DNA from: Ferranicluibacter rubi
GTDB lineage: Bacteria > Pseudomonadota > Alphaproteobacteria > Rhizobiales > Rhizobiaceae
Assembly (NCBI RefSeq): GCF_011603255.1
Contig: NZ_JAANCM010000007.1
Coordinates: 202,242 to 266,241, forward strand
Direction of reading: 5' to 3'
Length of the DNA: 64,000 nucleotides
A model generated the notes under the pieces. The model did no database searches. It had not been told where the DNA came from and was given only the letters and a program-made list of their open reading frames with translations. The position numbers and the translations under genes are program-made. Positions 41,779 through 50,480 of this stretch are shown piece after piece. Position 1 is the stretch's first letter. Each line of letters starts with the position of its first letter.

Positions 41779-43056
41779 TTAAATCTTGAGCTTCAAATGC
41801 TCGGAGACAACAAGCCCAGCCGCCCCACGCAACGCTGTGTGGCCTTCGCCGAGCCCGTTGCTGACGATGGTAATGTCCTGGTTGGGGCGTGCCAGCACGA
41901 AGCTGCGCACATGGCGCTCGATCGATCCAGACAGGCGCGCGCCTCCTGTGGCAGCGTCGCCATGCAGGATGTAGAAGTTGAGAGACAAGGTTTGCTGCAG
42001 ATTGGCGATGCCGACTGCGATGTTGCGGGCGTAGCGATCGAGGATCTCTTCGGCGCGCGATGACCCACTTTCGGCATCTTCAACCAGACGCGCGCTCGTT
42101 ACTGTCCCGGGGTCATCGAGACCCACTCGTTCCGCCTCTCGTCTCAGCCATGAAAGGGTGGCGATCGTCTCCCAGCAGCCTTGCTTCCCACAGTTGCATG
42201 CACGGCCATCGAGCTGGACGACGGTGTGGCCGAGTTCGCCACCGGAACCGGCAAGCCCCCTATAAACCTGACCGTTGATGTAATATGCGCCGCCCAGAAC
42301 TTCGCCGGTGTAAATGGCCGCGAAGTTCTGTTGGCCGCGTCCCGGCCCGAACCATCGGTCTCCGACTAGGAGAGCGCGGGGATGGTGATCGATGACGACC
42401 GGCAACCCAAAATGCGCGCTGAGGATATTGGTGATCGGCAGGCCGGTCAGGACGGGCGCCAGACTGACGGTCACAATGACGCCCTTGTCGCTGTCGATCA
42501 TGCCGCCGGCCGCGATCCCGATGCCGAAAGGGGGCTGGGTCGCCTGATCGAGCGATCGTGCCAGGGTTTCCGTCAGAATGCGGCTGAAATCCTCGACCTC
42601 GCCGTTCACATCGAAGGGCGCCTTCTCGAGCGCGGAAATCTCCCCCGTTAAGGTGACGAGGCAGGTCTGTATCCTGCCCGGAAGCAACAGAACGGCGGCG
42701 AGCATCGGAGCATCGCGGTTGAAGAACAGAGGGCGCGCTGGTTTCCCTCCCTGGACGGCCGAACGCGTGGCCTTGCCTTCAACAAGAAGTTTCTCCTCGA
42801 TCATTGGCTGTACGATGCCGGTCACCGTCGTTCTGTTGACGCCGGCCAAACGCGCGAGATCGGCCCGGCTCGTCGGCCCGTTGTCGTAGAGCGCCTGAAG
42901 AATCCTGCCGCGATTGATGGCGCCGATATCGGACGGAGAAACGAGCATCATGGCCGTTGGCGTGGTTCCTTCGGAATCCGCCTCGGGCCTCGCGATCTCC
43001 GGTCTCGCCGACCGCAAGCCGTTCAGACTATTCCTGCTTTGGAGATCAGAAGCCAC
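41779..43056 (-). CDS. ROK-family transcriptional regulator (NagC/XylR type)
   Basis: The 425-residue protein has a winged helix (Thr-Ser-Arg-Ala-Asp-Leu-Ala-Arg-Leu-Ala-Gly-Val-Asn-Arg-Thr-Thr-Val-Thr) near residue 65. A sugar-kinase-like ROK domain follows, with Gly-Ser-Gly-Gly-Glu-Leu-Gly-His-Thr and the zinc motif Cys-Asn-Cys-Gly-Lys-Gln-Gly-Cys-Trp-Glu. I favour the GTG at 43056 because AGGAAAG precedes it; an ATG pair at 42946-42951 gives a shorter version. It is divergent from the sugar ABC operon and is its likely repressor, released by the transported sugar. Confidence 0.82.
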   Translation of the reverse strand: MASDLQSRNSLNGLRSARPEIARPEADSEGTTPTAMMLVSPSDIGAINRGRILQALYDNGPTSRADLARLAGVNRTTVTGIVQPMIEEKLLVEGKATRSAVQGGKPARPLFFNRDAPMLAAVLLLPGRIQTCLVTLTGEISALEKAPFDVNGEVEDFSRILTETLARSLDQATQPPFGIGIAAGGMIDSDKGVIVTVSLAPVLTGLPITNILSAHFGLPVVIDHHPRALLVGDRWFGPGRGQQNFAAIYTGEVLGGAYYINGQVYRGLAGSGGELGHTVVQLDGRACNCGKQGCWETIATLSWLRREAERVGLDDPGTVTSARLVEDAESGSSRAEEILDRYARNIAVGIANLQQTLSLNFYILHGDAATGGARLSGSIERHVRSFVLARPNQDITIVSNGLGEGHTALRGAAGLVVSEHLKLKI

Positions 43057-43223
43057 GGCATCTTTCCTGTTCAATCGGTACGGGCCCAAGGCGGCGTGCC
43101 ATCTTCGTCGTATTATCATGAGAGCCGTTTGCGGGAATGGTTTTGGTTTGTCGTCGGCCGCTTCATGCAATCCTGCTCACAAAAACTCTCGGTCAACAAC
43201 GTCACGATTGACATCTACCATAA

Positions 43224-43242
43224 GTTTGTGCGACGTACAAAC
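43224..43242. promoter_or_regulatory. Candidate ROK operator
   Basis: GTTTGT (43224-43229) and ACAAAC (43237-43242) form a 6-bp inverted repeat with a 7-base spacer, between the ROK regulator and the ABC operon. The rest of this roughly 300-base gap holds no gene. Confidence 0.4.
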
Positions 43243-43354
43243 ATACTGCCTCGGAGAAGCGCAGGCAGATAAACGGGAACAACGGCGTAGACGACCAGCG
43301 TGCAGGAAACACGCAGGATGACGTATCGCGCCAAAGCAAACTGTGGAGAGAGAC

Positions 43355-44818
43355 ATGCAGAAGGATATGATTGCCTTATCGCGTCGGAACTTGCTCAAGG
43401 GCGTTTCTTCGGCAGCCGTTTGCTCCGGCGTGCTGGGCGCACTCGCTGCCTCACGGGCGCAGGCGCAGGACATCACCAACGTTCGTGTGCTCTCGGTGGA
43501 AGATCCCTTCTTCTTCTCGCTGAAGGCGATGCTGCCTGACTTCGAAAAGGAAACGGGCATCAAGGTCGAGCTAGAAAGTCTGTCCTACGATGCGCTCCAG
43601 GCGCGCCTGGTCTCCGCCTTCGTGGCCAACACCTCGGATGCTGATGTCATCGCCGTCGACCAGATGTGGCTCGGACAGTACCTTGACAATGGCTGGATCG
43701 TCTCCCTGAACGATCACATCGCCAAGGATCCCGATATCGATCTCGCCGACTTCATCCCTGAGGTCCTCTATTCGTCCAACATGTGGCGTGGGCAAATCGC
43801 GACGCTGCCAGTCGCGGCCTACGCGCAGGGTGTGATGTACCGAAAGGACATGTTCGAGGCATTGGGTGTCGTCGCGCCCCCTACGGAGACGTCGGATGCC
43901 TGGACCTGGACCGCCTATATCGACACGCTCAAAAAGCTCGAAGGCAAGACGTTCAAGGACGTACCGGTATTCCCGACCGTCGTCTGCGGTTCGCAGCCGT
44001 CACCGATCGTTCATATGTTCACCCAGATCTCAGCGAGTCACGGCGCCTCCTGGTTCAAGTCCTTTCCTGCCCAGCCATGGGATTTCGAGCCGATGCTTTC
44101 CGGCCCGGCCTGGGAAAAGTCGATCGAGGTCTATCGCGAGCTCTACCGGCTGTCGCCGCCCGAAGCCATCAACTACGTCTGGTTCGATGCCGGTACGCGG
44201 TTCGCCAAGGGCGACATCGGCATGTTCTACTGGTGGACGCCGTATTTCTACCTGATCAAGAATTCGGGCTACATGACGGGCAGCAAGTCCTCGGTGATGG
44301 ACGTCTATGCGACCGCGGCGCTTCCCAAGGCCGAAGGAATAGCGCAGACCATCAGCGTCGGCGGTTGGAGCCTAGGCGTTCCCGCCAGTTCCGCCAAGCA
44401 GGCGGCAGGCTATGCTTTCATCAAATGGGCGACCTCCAAGGCGACCCAGAAGAAGATGGGGCTCTGGCCCGACCTCAACTACCAGTTCTCCGACTTCGGG
44501 CGCGCCTCGCTTTACGAGGACAAGGACCTGAAGGCGGTCTATCCTTATCTCGACGTGCAGTACCGCATGATGAAGCAGGGCAATGGCAAGGTCACGCGAC
44601 CACCCGTTCCCGGTTACACCGCACTCGAAAGCGTATTCGGCCTGACGCTGAACCAGCTTCTCACTGGGTCGGAAGCCCCGGCTCCCGCGCTCGAGCGCGC
44701 CAACAGCCTTTTTGCCAGCATCCTCAAGGGAAACTTCATGATCCCCTACCAGAAGGAGAGCTATGACGACACGCTCGACGGCGCTAAGGCCCTGATCGGC
44801 AAGCTGGCCAACAGCTGA
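43355..44818 (+). CDS. Sugar ABC transporter substrate-binding protein (family 1, Tat signal)
   Basis: The 487-residue protein has a twin-arginine signal (Ser-Arg-Arg-Asn-Leu-Leu-Lys-Gly at residues 9-16, hydrophobic run, then Ala-Gln-Ala-Gln). The binding-protein fold of the carbohydrate uptake type 1 family follows (Leu-Pro-Asp-Phe-Glu-Lys-Glu-Thr-Gly-Ile-Lys-Val). Export in folded form is implied. The ATG at 43355 has GGAGAGAG upstream. It is the first gene of an operon with two permeases, an oxidoreductase, an ATPase and an NTF2-like protein. The sugar or polyol is not identifiable. Confidence 0.87.
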   Translation: MQKDMIALSRRNLLKGVSSAAVCSGVLGALAASRAQAQDITNVRVLSVEDPFFFSLKAMLPDFEKETGIKVELESLSYDALQARLVSAFVANTSDADVIAVDQMWLGQYLDNGWIVSLNDHIAKDPDIDLADFIPEVLYSSNMWRGQIATLPVAAYAQGVMYRKDMFEALGVVAPPTETSDAWTWTAYIDTLKKLEGKTFKDVPVFPTVVCGSQPSPIVHMFTQISASHGASWFKSFPAQPWDFEPMLSGPAWEKSIEVYRELYRLSPPEAINYVWFDAGTRFAKGDIGMFYWWTPYFYLIKNSGYMTGSKSSVMDVYATAALPKAEGIAQTISVGGWSLGVPASSAKQAAGYAFIKWATSKATQKKMGLWPDLNYQFSDFGRASLYEDKDLKAVYPYLDVQYRMMKQGNGKVTRPPVPGYTALESVFGLTLNQLLTGSEAPAPALERANSLFASILKGNFMIPYQKESYDDTLDGAKALIGKLANS

Positions 44819-44832
44819 CGCCTGTGCGTGCC

Positions 44833-44866
44833 GCCTCTGTCTGCTTCCCTTGAAGCGGGCAGGGGC
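44833..44866 (+). promoter_or_regulatory. 15-bp stem-loop between binding-protein and permease genes
   Basis: GCCTCTGTCTGCTTC (44833-44847) and GAAGCGGGCAGGGGC (44852-44866) pair over 15 positions (three G-U) around the loop CCTT. It sits 15 bases after the binding-protein stop and likely protects that part of the mRNA, giving more binding protein than permease. Confidence 0.6.
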
Positions 44867-44894
44867 ATCGGGAACCCTGACACAGGACGTTGAG

Positions 44895-45824
44895 ATGACG
44901 ACGATAACGGCCCACACGCCGGTCGCTACTATGACCGGACGGCGAAGCTTCGTTCGCAGAAACCTGCCCTACCTGCTGATCGCGCCTTCGGTCATCATGC
45001 TGCTGGTGCTGATCGCCTATCCGCTGCTATTTGCGCTTCGTTCCAGCTTTTATTTCTGGAACCTGCAGATCGGGCCCGAGCCGCAGGCCTTCGTCGGCTT
45101 TGACAACTACGTGCAGGCCCTGAACGCCTTCGACTTTCAGGCGGCTCTCACCAATACACTGTTGCTCTCCTTCGTGGGAACGGCGCTCGAATTCGCGCTC
45201 GGCCTATCGATCGCGCTGATCTTGCTTCGAGCACTGCCAGGCATGAATGTCGTGCGGGCATTGCTCATTCTGCCCACGACGATCGCTCCCATCGTCGTGG
45301 GCTTTTTATTCCGCTATCTCTACGACCCCGGCGGTGGCCTTCTAACCTGGGTGCTGACGTCCATCGGCATTCCAATTCCCGCGGTCGGTCTTCTCGGCTC
45401 ACCGTCCACGGCGCTCGCCGCCGTCCTCTTCGCCGACATCTGGCAGTGGACGCCCTTCTTTGCGATCGTTCTCTATGCCAGCCTTCTCTCGGTGCCGGAG
45501 GAGATCATCGAGGCGGCACGGCTCGACCGGGCCTCGGCCTGGACCATCCTAATGCGGATCAAGCTGCCGCTGATCAAGCGCACGGCCATCATCATCGTCA
45601 TGCTCCGGTTCATGCAGCTCTTCAACACCTTCGACACGGTGCTCGTGCTGACGCGCGGCGGCCCAGGCACTTCCACCCGCACGCTCGGCTACTCGCTCTA
45701 TGAGCAGGGTCTGATCAACTTCAACATCGGCCTTGTGAGCGCCATGACGTGGATCACCGTTCTCATCGTCAACATCATCGTCGCCCTCTACGTCTTCTTC
45801 GCCTTCCGAAACGAGGAGTGGTGA
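44895..45824 (+). CDS. Sugar ABC transporter permease (MalF/UgpA-like)
   Basis: The 309-residue inner-membrane protein has six predicted helices and the coupling loop Glu-Ile-Ile-Glu-Ala-Ala-Arg-Leu-Asp-Arg-Ala near residue 207. The cytoplasmic N terminus carries Arg-Arg-Ser-Phe-Val-Arg-Arg before the first helix. The stop is one base before the next permease start. It belongs to the carbohydrate uptake type 1 family. Confidence 0.88.
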   Translation: MTTITAHTPVATMTGRRSFVRRNLPYLLIAPSVIMLLVLIAYPLLFALRSSFYFWNLQIGPEPQAFVGFDNYVQALNAFDFQAALTNTLLLSFVGTALEFALGLSIALILLRALPGMNVVRALLILPTTIAPIVVGFLFRYLYDPGGGLLTWVLTSIGIPIPAVGLLGSPSTALAAVLFADIWQWTPFFAIVLYASLLSVPEEIIEAARLDRASAWTILMRIKLPLIKRTAIIIVMLRFMQLFNTFDTVLVLTRGGPGTSTRTLGYSLYEQGLINFNIGLVSAMTWITVLIVNIIVALYVFFAFRNEEW

Positions 45825-45825
45825 C

Positions 45826-46659
45826 ATGCCCTCAGCAAAGAGTAGCCTCTACACGATCCTGACCTATGCGGCGGGCCTCCTGTTCCTCGCGGTGTTCATC
45901 GGGCCGATACTTTGGTTCATTGCGCTGGCCCTGCGCCCGCCTGAAACGGCCTTCGCCATGCCGCCCCAATTCACGTTCACACCGACGCTGAACGCCTTCC
46001 GTCACATCCTGGTCGATCCCGGCACGAACGCGCCTCAGCTCGTCAACAGCCTGGTCGTGGCCATCGGCGCCGTGCTCCTCAACCTGCCGTTCTCGATCCC
46101 CGCAGCCTATGCTTTGTCGCGGTTCAAGCTGCGTGGCAAGAAGAACATCATGCTCTGGTATCTCGGCCTGCTGATGGCGCCGCCGATCGCCTTCCTTATC
46201 CCGTATTTCGTGCTGATGAACCGCATCGGCCTTACCGGCTCCTACCTCTCCATGGTGCTCGTGCTGCAGACCATGACAATTCCCTTCTCGGTCTGGTTGA
46301 TGAAGAGCTTCATCGACGAGGTGCCGGCCGAACTCGAAGAGGCGGCCCGAATGGACGGTGCCCGCTGGTACACGATCATGTGGCGCATCACGCTACCGAT
46401 CGTGCGCCCTGGCATCATCGTTACCTCCATGTTCGCTTTCGTGTTTGCCTGGAACAATGCGGCCTTTCCCCTCGTGCTCAGCGCGCGATCCACTGCCACA
46501 CTTCCCGTAGGCACCCTCGGCTACTTCGCCACCAGCGGAGTCACCTGGAACTACATCGCCGCGGCCGCAGTGGTCGCGATGATCCCTCCGATGATCATCT
46601 TCCTCGTTTTCGACCGCTACGTGGTTCGAGGCCTCACCTTTGGTTCGGTGAAGGGCTAA
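45826..46659 (+). CDS. Sugar ABC transporter permease (MalG/UgpE-like)
   Basis: The 277-residue membrane protein pairs with the preceding permease. It shows the family loop Glu-Leu-Glu-Glu-Ala-Ala-Arg-Met-Asp-Gly-Ala near residue 172 and the C-terminal Phe-Asp-Arg-Tyr-Val-Val-Arg-Gly-Leu-Thr-Phe-Gly-Ser-Val-Lys-Gly typical of MalG-type proteins. Confidence 0.9.
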   Translation: MPSAKSSLYTILTYAAGLLFLAVFIGPILWFIALALRPPETAFAMPPQFTFTPTLNAFRHILVDPGTNAPQLVNSLVVAIGAVLLNLPFSIPAAYALSRFKLRGKKNIMLWYLGLLMAPPIAFLIPYFVLMNRIGLTGSYLSMVLVLQTMTIPFSVWLMKSFIDEVPAELEEAARMDGARWYTIMWRITLPIVRPGIIVTSMFAFVFAWNNAAFPLVLSARSTATLPVGTLGYFATSGVTWNYIAAAAVVAMIPPMIIFLVFDRYVVRGLTFGSVKG

Positions 46660-46687
46660 TCGGCCACCATTTTGGAGTAGACCTGAC

Positions 46688-47713
46688 ATGACCAAACTGA
46701 GAATGGGCGTCATCGGCGCCGGCCTTTGGGGCACCAACCATGCCCACACCTTCAACGTGCTGCCCGAGACGGAACTCGTCGCCGTCTGCGATATCGACGA
46801 AGGCCGGGCGCAGAAGATGAAGGAAAGCTCCGGCGCCGCCTTTGCCCTGACGGACTACGAGGCCCTCGTCTCACGCGACGATATCGATGCCGTCTCCGTT
46901 GCGACCCCCGATTTCACGCATACGCCGATCATCCTGGCGGCGCTAAAGGCAAACAAGCATGTGCTGAGCGAAAAGCCGCTCGCGACCACCGTGCGCGAAG
47001 CCGAGAAGATCGTCGAGGCGGCGGCAGCCTCCAGAGGCAAGCTGATGATCGATTTTCACAACCGGGTGAACCCGATCCTGGCGCAGGTTCGCACCATGGT
47101 GCAATCGGGCGAGATCGGCGTGCCGCGGCATGGCATGGCGCGCCTGTCGAACACAACCTTCGTGCCGTTCGAGATGCTGAGCTGGGCCGCGAAATCCTCC
47201 GCCCTCTGGTTCCTTGGCAGCCATCTTGTGGACGTCCTGCGCTTCATCCTCAATGACGAGGTCGTCAGGGTCTATGCTGTTACGCGCGACGGTGTGTTGA
47301 AGGCTGGCGGCGTCGATACGCGCGATTTTCACCTCTGCATTCTTGAATTTGCCGGCGGCGCGGTCGTCACCATGGAGAACAGCTGGATCCTGTCACCCGA
47401 CAACCCGTCGCTCGTCGATTTCAAGCTGGAACTGGTCGGTGATAAAGGCCAGATCCAGGCCGATCCTACCCATAACGGGGGCTTGCGCCGGATGGTTGAG
47501 GGCGGCCTGCGCTATTCAGACTATATCGGCATGACGCCGACCGGCGAGACCCGCATCGGCGGCTTCGTTCTTGAATCCATTGGCCGCTTCGTCGATGCTG
47601 TCGTGCGCGATGCGCCGCTCCTCGCCGATGCAATGGACGGCCTGGCCAACACCAAGGTTCTCGCCGCGATCGAAGCGTCCGCAGCCAGCGGCAAGGCCGT
47701 CGACATCGCCTGA
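46688..47713 (+). CDS. Gfo/Idh/MocA-family oxidoreductase
   Basis: The 341-residue enzyme has the Rossmann motif Gly-Val-Ile-Gly-Ala-Gly-Leu-Trp-Gly at residues 6-14. The conserved Glu-Lys-Pro-Leu-Ala is near residue 98, and a C-terminal dimer domain carries Gly-Ser-His-Leu-Val-Asp near residue 177, where the His is catalytic in this family. It would oxidise or reduce the transported sugar, polyol or inositol-like compound with NAD(P). It sits inside the transport operon. Confidence 0.85.
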   Translation: MTKLRMGVIGAGLWGTNHAHTFNVLPETELVAVCDIDEGRAQKMKESSGAAFALTDYEALVSRDDIDAVSVATPDFTHTPIILAALKANKHVLSEKPLATTVREAEKIVEAAAASRGKLMIDFHNRVNPILAQVRTMVQSGEIGVPRHGMARLSNTTFVPFEMLSWAAKSSALWFLGSHLVDVLRFILNDEVVRVYAVTRDGVLKAGGVDTRDFHLCILEFAGGAVVTMENSWILSPDNPSLVDFKLELVGDKGQIQADPTHNGGLRRMVEGGLRYSDYIGMTPTGETRIGGFVLESIGRFVDAVVRDAPLLADAMDGLANTKVLAAIEASAASGKAVDIA

Positions 47714-47722
47714 TCCTTTTCT

Positions 47723-47757
47723 GGACCGCTGCCTCGATCTTCGGCGGGGCACGGTCC
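47723..47757 (+). promoter_or_regulatory. Hairpin between the oxidoreductase and ATPase genes
   Basis: GGACCG and TGCC (47723-47733, one bulged C) pair with GGCA and CGGTCC (47748-47757) around a 14-base loop. It lies 10 bases after the oxidoreductase stop. There is no T tract, so an mRNA-processing or stability role is more likely than termination. Confidence 0.35.
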
Positions 47758-47784
47758 TACCCCGACACACAAGGAGTAACCTCA

Positions 47785-48948
47785 ATGGCATCGCTCGCCT
47801 TCGACCGGGTCGGAAAGACATATCCGGATGGAACGGTCGCCGTCTCCAATGTGAGCTTTACGATCGAGAACGGCGAGTTCGTTGTCCTCGTCGGTCCCTC
47901 CGGCTGCGGAAAATCAACGCTGCTGCGGATGGCCGCGGGCCTCGAGATGCTCAACAGCGGCCGCCTGATCATGGACGACCGCGACGTTAGCCATGTCGAG
48001 CCGCAGGATCGCGATATCGCGATGATATTCCAGAACTACGCCCTCTATCCGCACATGACGGTCTACGAAAACATGGCGTTCGGCTTGCAGCAGCGAAAGA
48101 TGCCGAAGGCGGAGATTGAACGGCTGGTGCGTGAAGCAGCTGAAATGCTAGACCTCACCCGCTACCTGCAGCGCAAGCCGGGGGCGCTTTCTGGCGGGCA
48201 GCGGCAACGCGTTGCGATGGGTCGCGCCATCGTCCGCCATCCCTTAGCTTTCCTCATGGACGAGCCTCTGTCCAACCTCGACGCGAAACTCCGTGTCCAA
48301 ATGCGCGGCGAGTTGAAGCTCCTCAACGAGCGGCTGGGGGTCACCACCCTCTATGTGACGCACGACCAGGTCGAAGCGATGACCATGGGCGACCGCGTCG
48401 CCGTGCTTAAGCCCGTGAGTGACGCGACTGAAAGCAATCTGCAGCAGATCGACACGCCGCAGATGCTCTACGACCGTCCGGCGAACCTCTTCGTCGCCGG
48501 CTTCATCGGCTCGCCGGCCATGAACTTCGTACGCGTCGATCTGTCGAGCAGCGGCGCCGGGCTGACGGCGACGGTGATCGGAACGGGCACGCAGATCACC
48601 GTGCCCTTGAACACTGCCTTGTTGAACTTCGCAGGACGCCAGGTGATCATGGGGATCCGGCCGGAAATGTTCCGGGTCTGCACGCCGGAGGAGGCGATCT
48701 TCAACGAGGCCGTTCCGGTTGCCGAAGCGCTCGGGGCGGATACGTTCGTCTTCTTCGACATCGCGTCGCCACCGGTCGATGTCAATGATACCGATGAAGC
48801 GGGGACATCGAGCAGCAAGGGCAAGAACCGGCTCGTCGCGCGCATTCCACCGGCAAAAACGCCGCGCCCGCGCGAACGCCTTCCGCTGACGGTCGAGCTT
48901 GAGAGTCTCCACTGGTTCGATCCCGCAACGGGTCTTGCCATCCGATAG
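47785..48948 (+). CDS. Sugar ABC transporter ATPase (UgpC/MalK-like)
   Basis: The 387-residue protein has Walker A Gly-Pro-Ser-Gly-Cys-Gly-Lys-Ser-Thr near residue 37, signature Leu-Ser-Gly-Gly-Gln-Arg-Gln-Arg near 134, Walker B Leu-Met-Asp-Glu-Pro-Leu-Ser-Asn-Leu-Asp, and a C-terminal TOBE/MalK regulatory region from about 240. AAGGAG lies upstream of the ATG. A Ser/Gly/Lys-rich insert near residues 334-346 is unusual. Confidence 0.88.
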   Translation: MASLAFDRVGKTYPDGTVAVSNVSFTIENGEFVVLVGPSGCGKSTLLRMAAGLEMLNSGRLIMDDRDVSHVEPQDRDIAMIFQNYALYPHMTVYENMAFGLQQRKMPKAEIERLVREAAEMLDLTRYLQRKPGALSGGQRQRVAMGRAIVRHPLAFLMDEPLSNLDAKLRVQMRGELKLLNERLGVTTLYVTHDQVEAMTMGDRVAVLKPVSDATESNLQQIDTPQMLYDRPANLFVAGFIGSPAMNFVRVDLSSSGAGLTATVIGTGTQITVPLNTALLNFAGRQVIMGIRPEMFRVCTPEEAIFNEAVPVAEALGADTFVFFDIASPPVDVNDTDEAGTSSSKGKNRLVARIPPAKTPRPRERLPLTVELESLHWFDPATGLAIR

Positions 48949-49001
48949 ACCGGGCATCCGACCCTGACCGACACTGATATCATCCCCGACAGGACGCTGC
49001 C

Positions 49002-49502
49002 ATGAACGACGAAACCAACCCGTTTTCAACCACCGACCCTGACCGGCACTCTATCTGGGAAATGCTGGTGCGCCAGGACATCGAAGGCTTCGTTGCACAG
49101 GACTGGACGATCTTTGGCGGCTTCTTCCGGAGGGATGGCTTCTGCGGCCTCGATGCCGAAGGTTCGCTTAATCCGAAAGACTGGTGGCTACGATTTCCCA
49201 CAGTTGATTCCTATCGGACGGCGTGGCTTGCCGATGCCAAGCGCGCCGCGGAGACAGCCTATGCTGAAGACCGGCGAAGCGCACTCTATCGTGCGACCAC
49301 TATGCGCGACGTGACCGTGCAGGGAGACACGGCCATTGCGCGCAAGACGTTCGACGACGGCATCGCGCTTCACGGGGGCGGTGTCCAAAAGCTGAATTGG
49401 CAGTCAGTGTTCTTCTGCGCGAGAAGCGAACAGAGCTGGATGATCACCGGGTTCATGGGCTTCATGGCGTTTGATTCTGTCTCTGAACAAAGTTACGCGT
49501 AG
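49002..49502 (+). CDS. NTF2-like protein of unknown function
   Basis: The 166-residue protein has a SnoaL/NTF2-like pattern: a helical start with Ile-Trp-Glu-Met-Leu-Val-Arg-Gln-Asp-Ile-Glu-Gly-Phe, a mid-section Thr-Ala-Ile-Ala-Arg-Lys-Thr-Phe-Asp, and a final strand pair around Trp-Met-Ile-Thr-Gly-Phe-Met-Gly. No catalytic residues can be assigned. It is the last gene of the sugar operon, 53 bases after the ATPase, and may act on the same compound as the oxidoreductase. Confidence 0.7.
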   Translation: MNDETNPFSTTDPDRHSIWEMLVRQDIEGFVAQDWTIFGGFFRRDGFCGLDAEGSLNPKDWWLRFPTVDSYRTAWLADAKRAAETAYAEDRRSALYRATTMRDVTVQGDTAIARKTFDDGIALHGGGVQKLNWQSVFFCARSEQSWMITGFMGFMAFDSVSEQSYA

Positions 49503-49748
49503 TTTGCCATGAGCGCCGCCGCTTCTAAAACGTAGCGAACTCTGCATCACCCAACTGATCGCGCAAATTTCCACACACTCATTCAATTGGCCTAAATCTC
49601 TTGGTGCAGAGTTCAGGTCGGCGGAGGTGTTGCCGAGCCGCAATTCTTTGGTGTGTCACAGGTTCGAATTCCGTCAAGGCGTAAGCTGTATCATGGGCCT
49701 TGTCGCTATACCTTTAGGCGGGCTGGCGTTCTCCAACAGGCGGCTATA

Positions 49749-50480
49749 TCATCTCGTTTCGTTATCTTTGCTGAGATTCAATTTCGGACATGATTTGCAG
49801 TAGCCGAGTTCAGGTGTGAAATATCTCAGGCAGCAAATCCGGCGCTGGCGCACGGCCGCTTCTGCTTCGACAATGTAGCGGACGGGCTCGAATAGGGGAT
49901 TGGGCTTTCCGTCAGGTAAGAGACGATTTGCCAGGATAGCGTTCGCCTCACACAGCGCGGGATGATCCTTGCCAAGCAGGTCTGCCGCTCGGCAGAGAAC
50001 GTTCTCAAAAACATTTCCAGCGTTGCTCCACAGGACTTTCCGGGACAAGGGCAAAACGGAGGCCATGGCATCGATAACAGGGCGCAGGTGTCCTTCCACG
50101 AGAAATTCGAAACGGCCTAATGTCTCTCCTGTCGGCCTTCGGAGGCCTCCCGATGATGACAGATCGAAACCACGGACGGCGCCGTCCGGGGAAAGGTGCA
50201 GCCCGACGGTCTCGACGGAAAGCGGGAGTTGCCAATCGAGGAGCAGGGAAGGTAGGAGCGTGCCGGGCAGGAGTACCGAGAAATAGGTCTTCGACCATTG
50301 TGTCGCGACGGCGCGGGGGTCGGGTTCGGGCCAGCGCTGCGAGAAGCAATCCAACATGTCACGCAGCGCCTGCGAGGCGAAGAACGTCTTTAGCGGCAGT
50401 TGCGGCGCGGGATTGACGAAGAACGCCTCGCCCAACGCGGCAAACGGCCCCTTGAACAGGTGCGCGAGCTCGGCGATCAT
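49749..50480 (-). CDS. fhuF: FhuF-like siderophore-iron reductase
   Basis: The 243-residue protein ends with the FhuF [2Fe-2S] motif Cys-Cys-X10-Cys-X2-Cys (around residues 220-235). FhuF reduces ferric hydroxamate siderophores in the cytoplasm and so releases iron. Its ATG overlaps the fhuB stop (ATGA). The frame is open far upstream, but that part is antisense to fhuB. It is the last gene of the operon. Confidence 0.88.
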   Translation of the reverse strand: MIAELAHLFKGPFAALGEAFFVNPAPQLPLKTFFASQALRDMLDCFSQRWPEPDPRAVATQWSKTYFSVLLPGTLLPSLLLDWQLPLSVETVGLHLSPDGAVRGFDLSSSGGLRRPTGETLGRFEFLVEGHLRPVIDAMASVLPLSRKVLWSNAGNVFENVLCRAADLLGKDHPALCEANAILANRLLPDGKPNPLFEPVRYIVEAEAAVRQRRICCLRYFTPELGYCKSCPKLNLSKDNETR

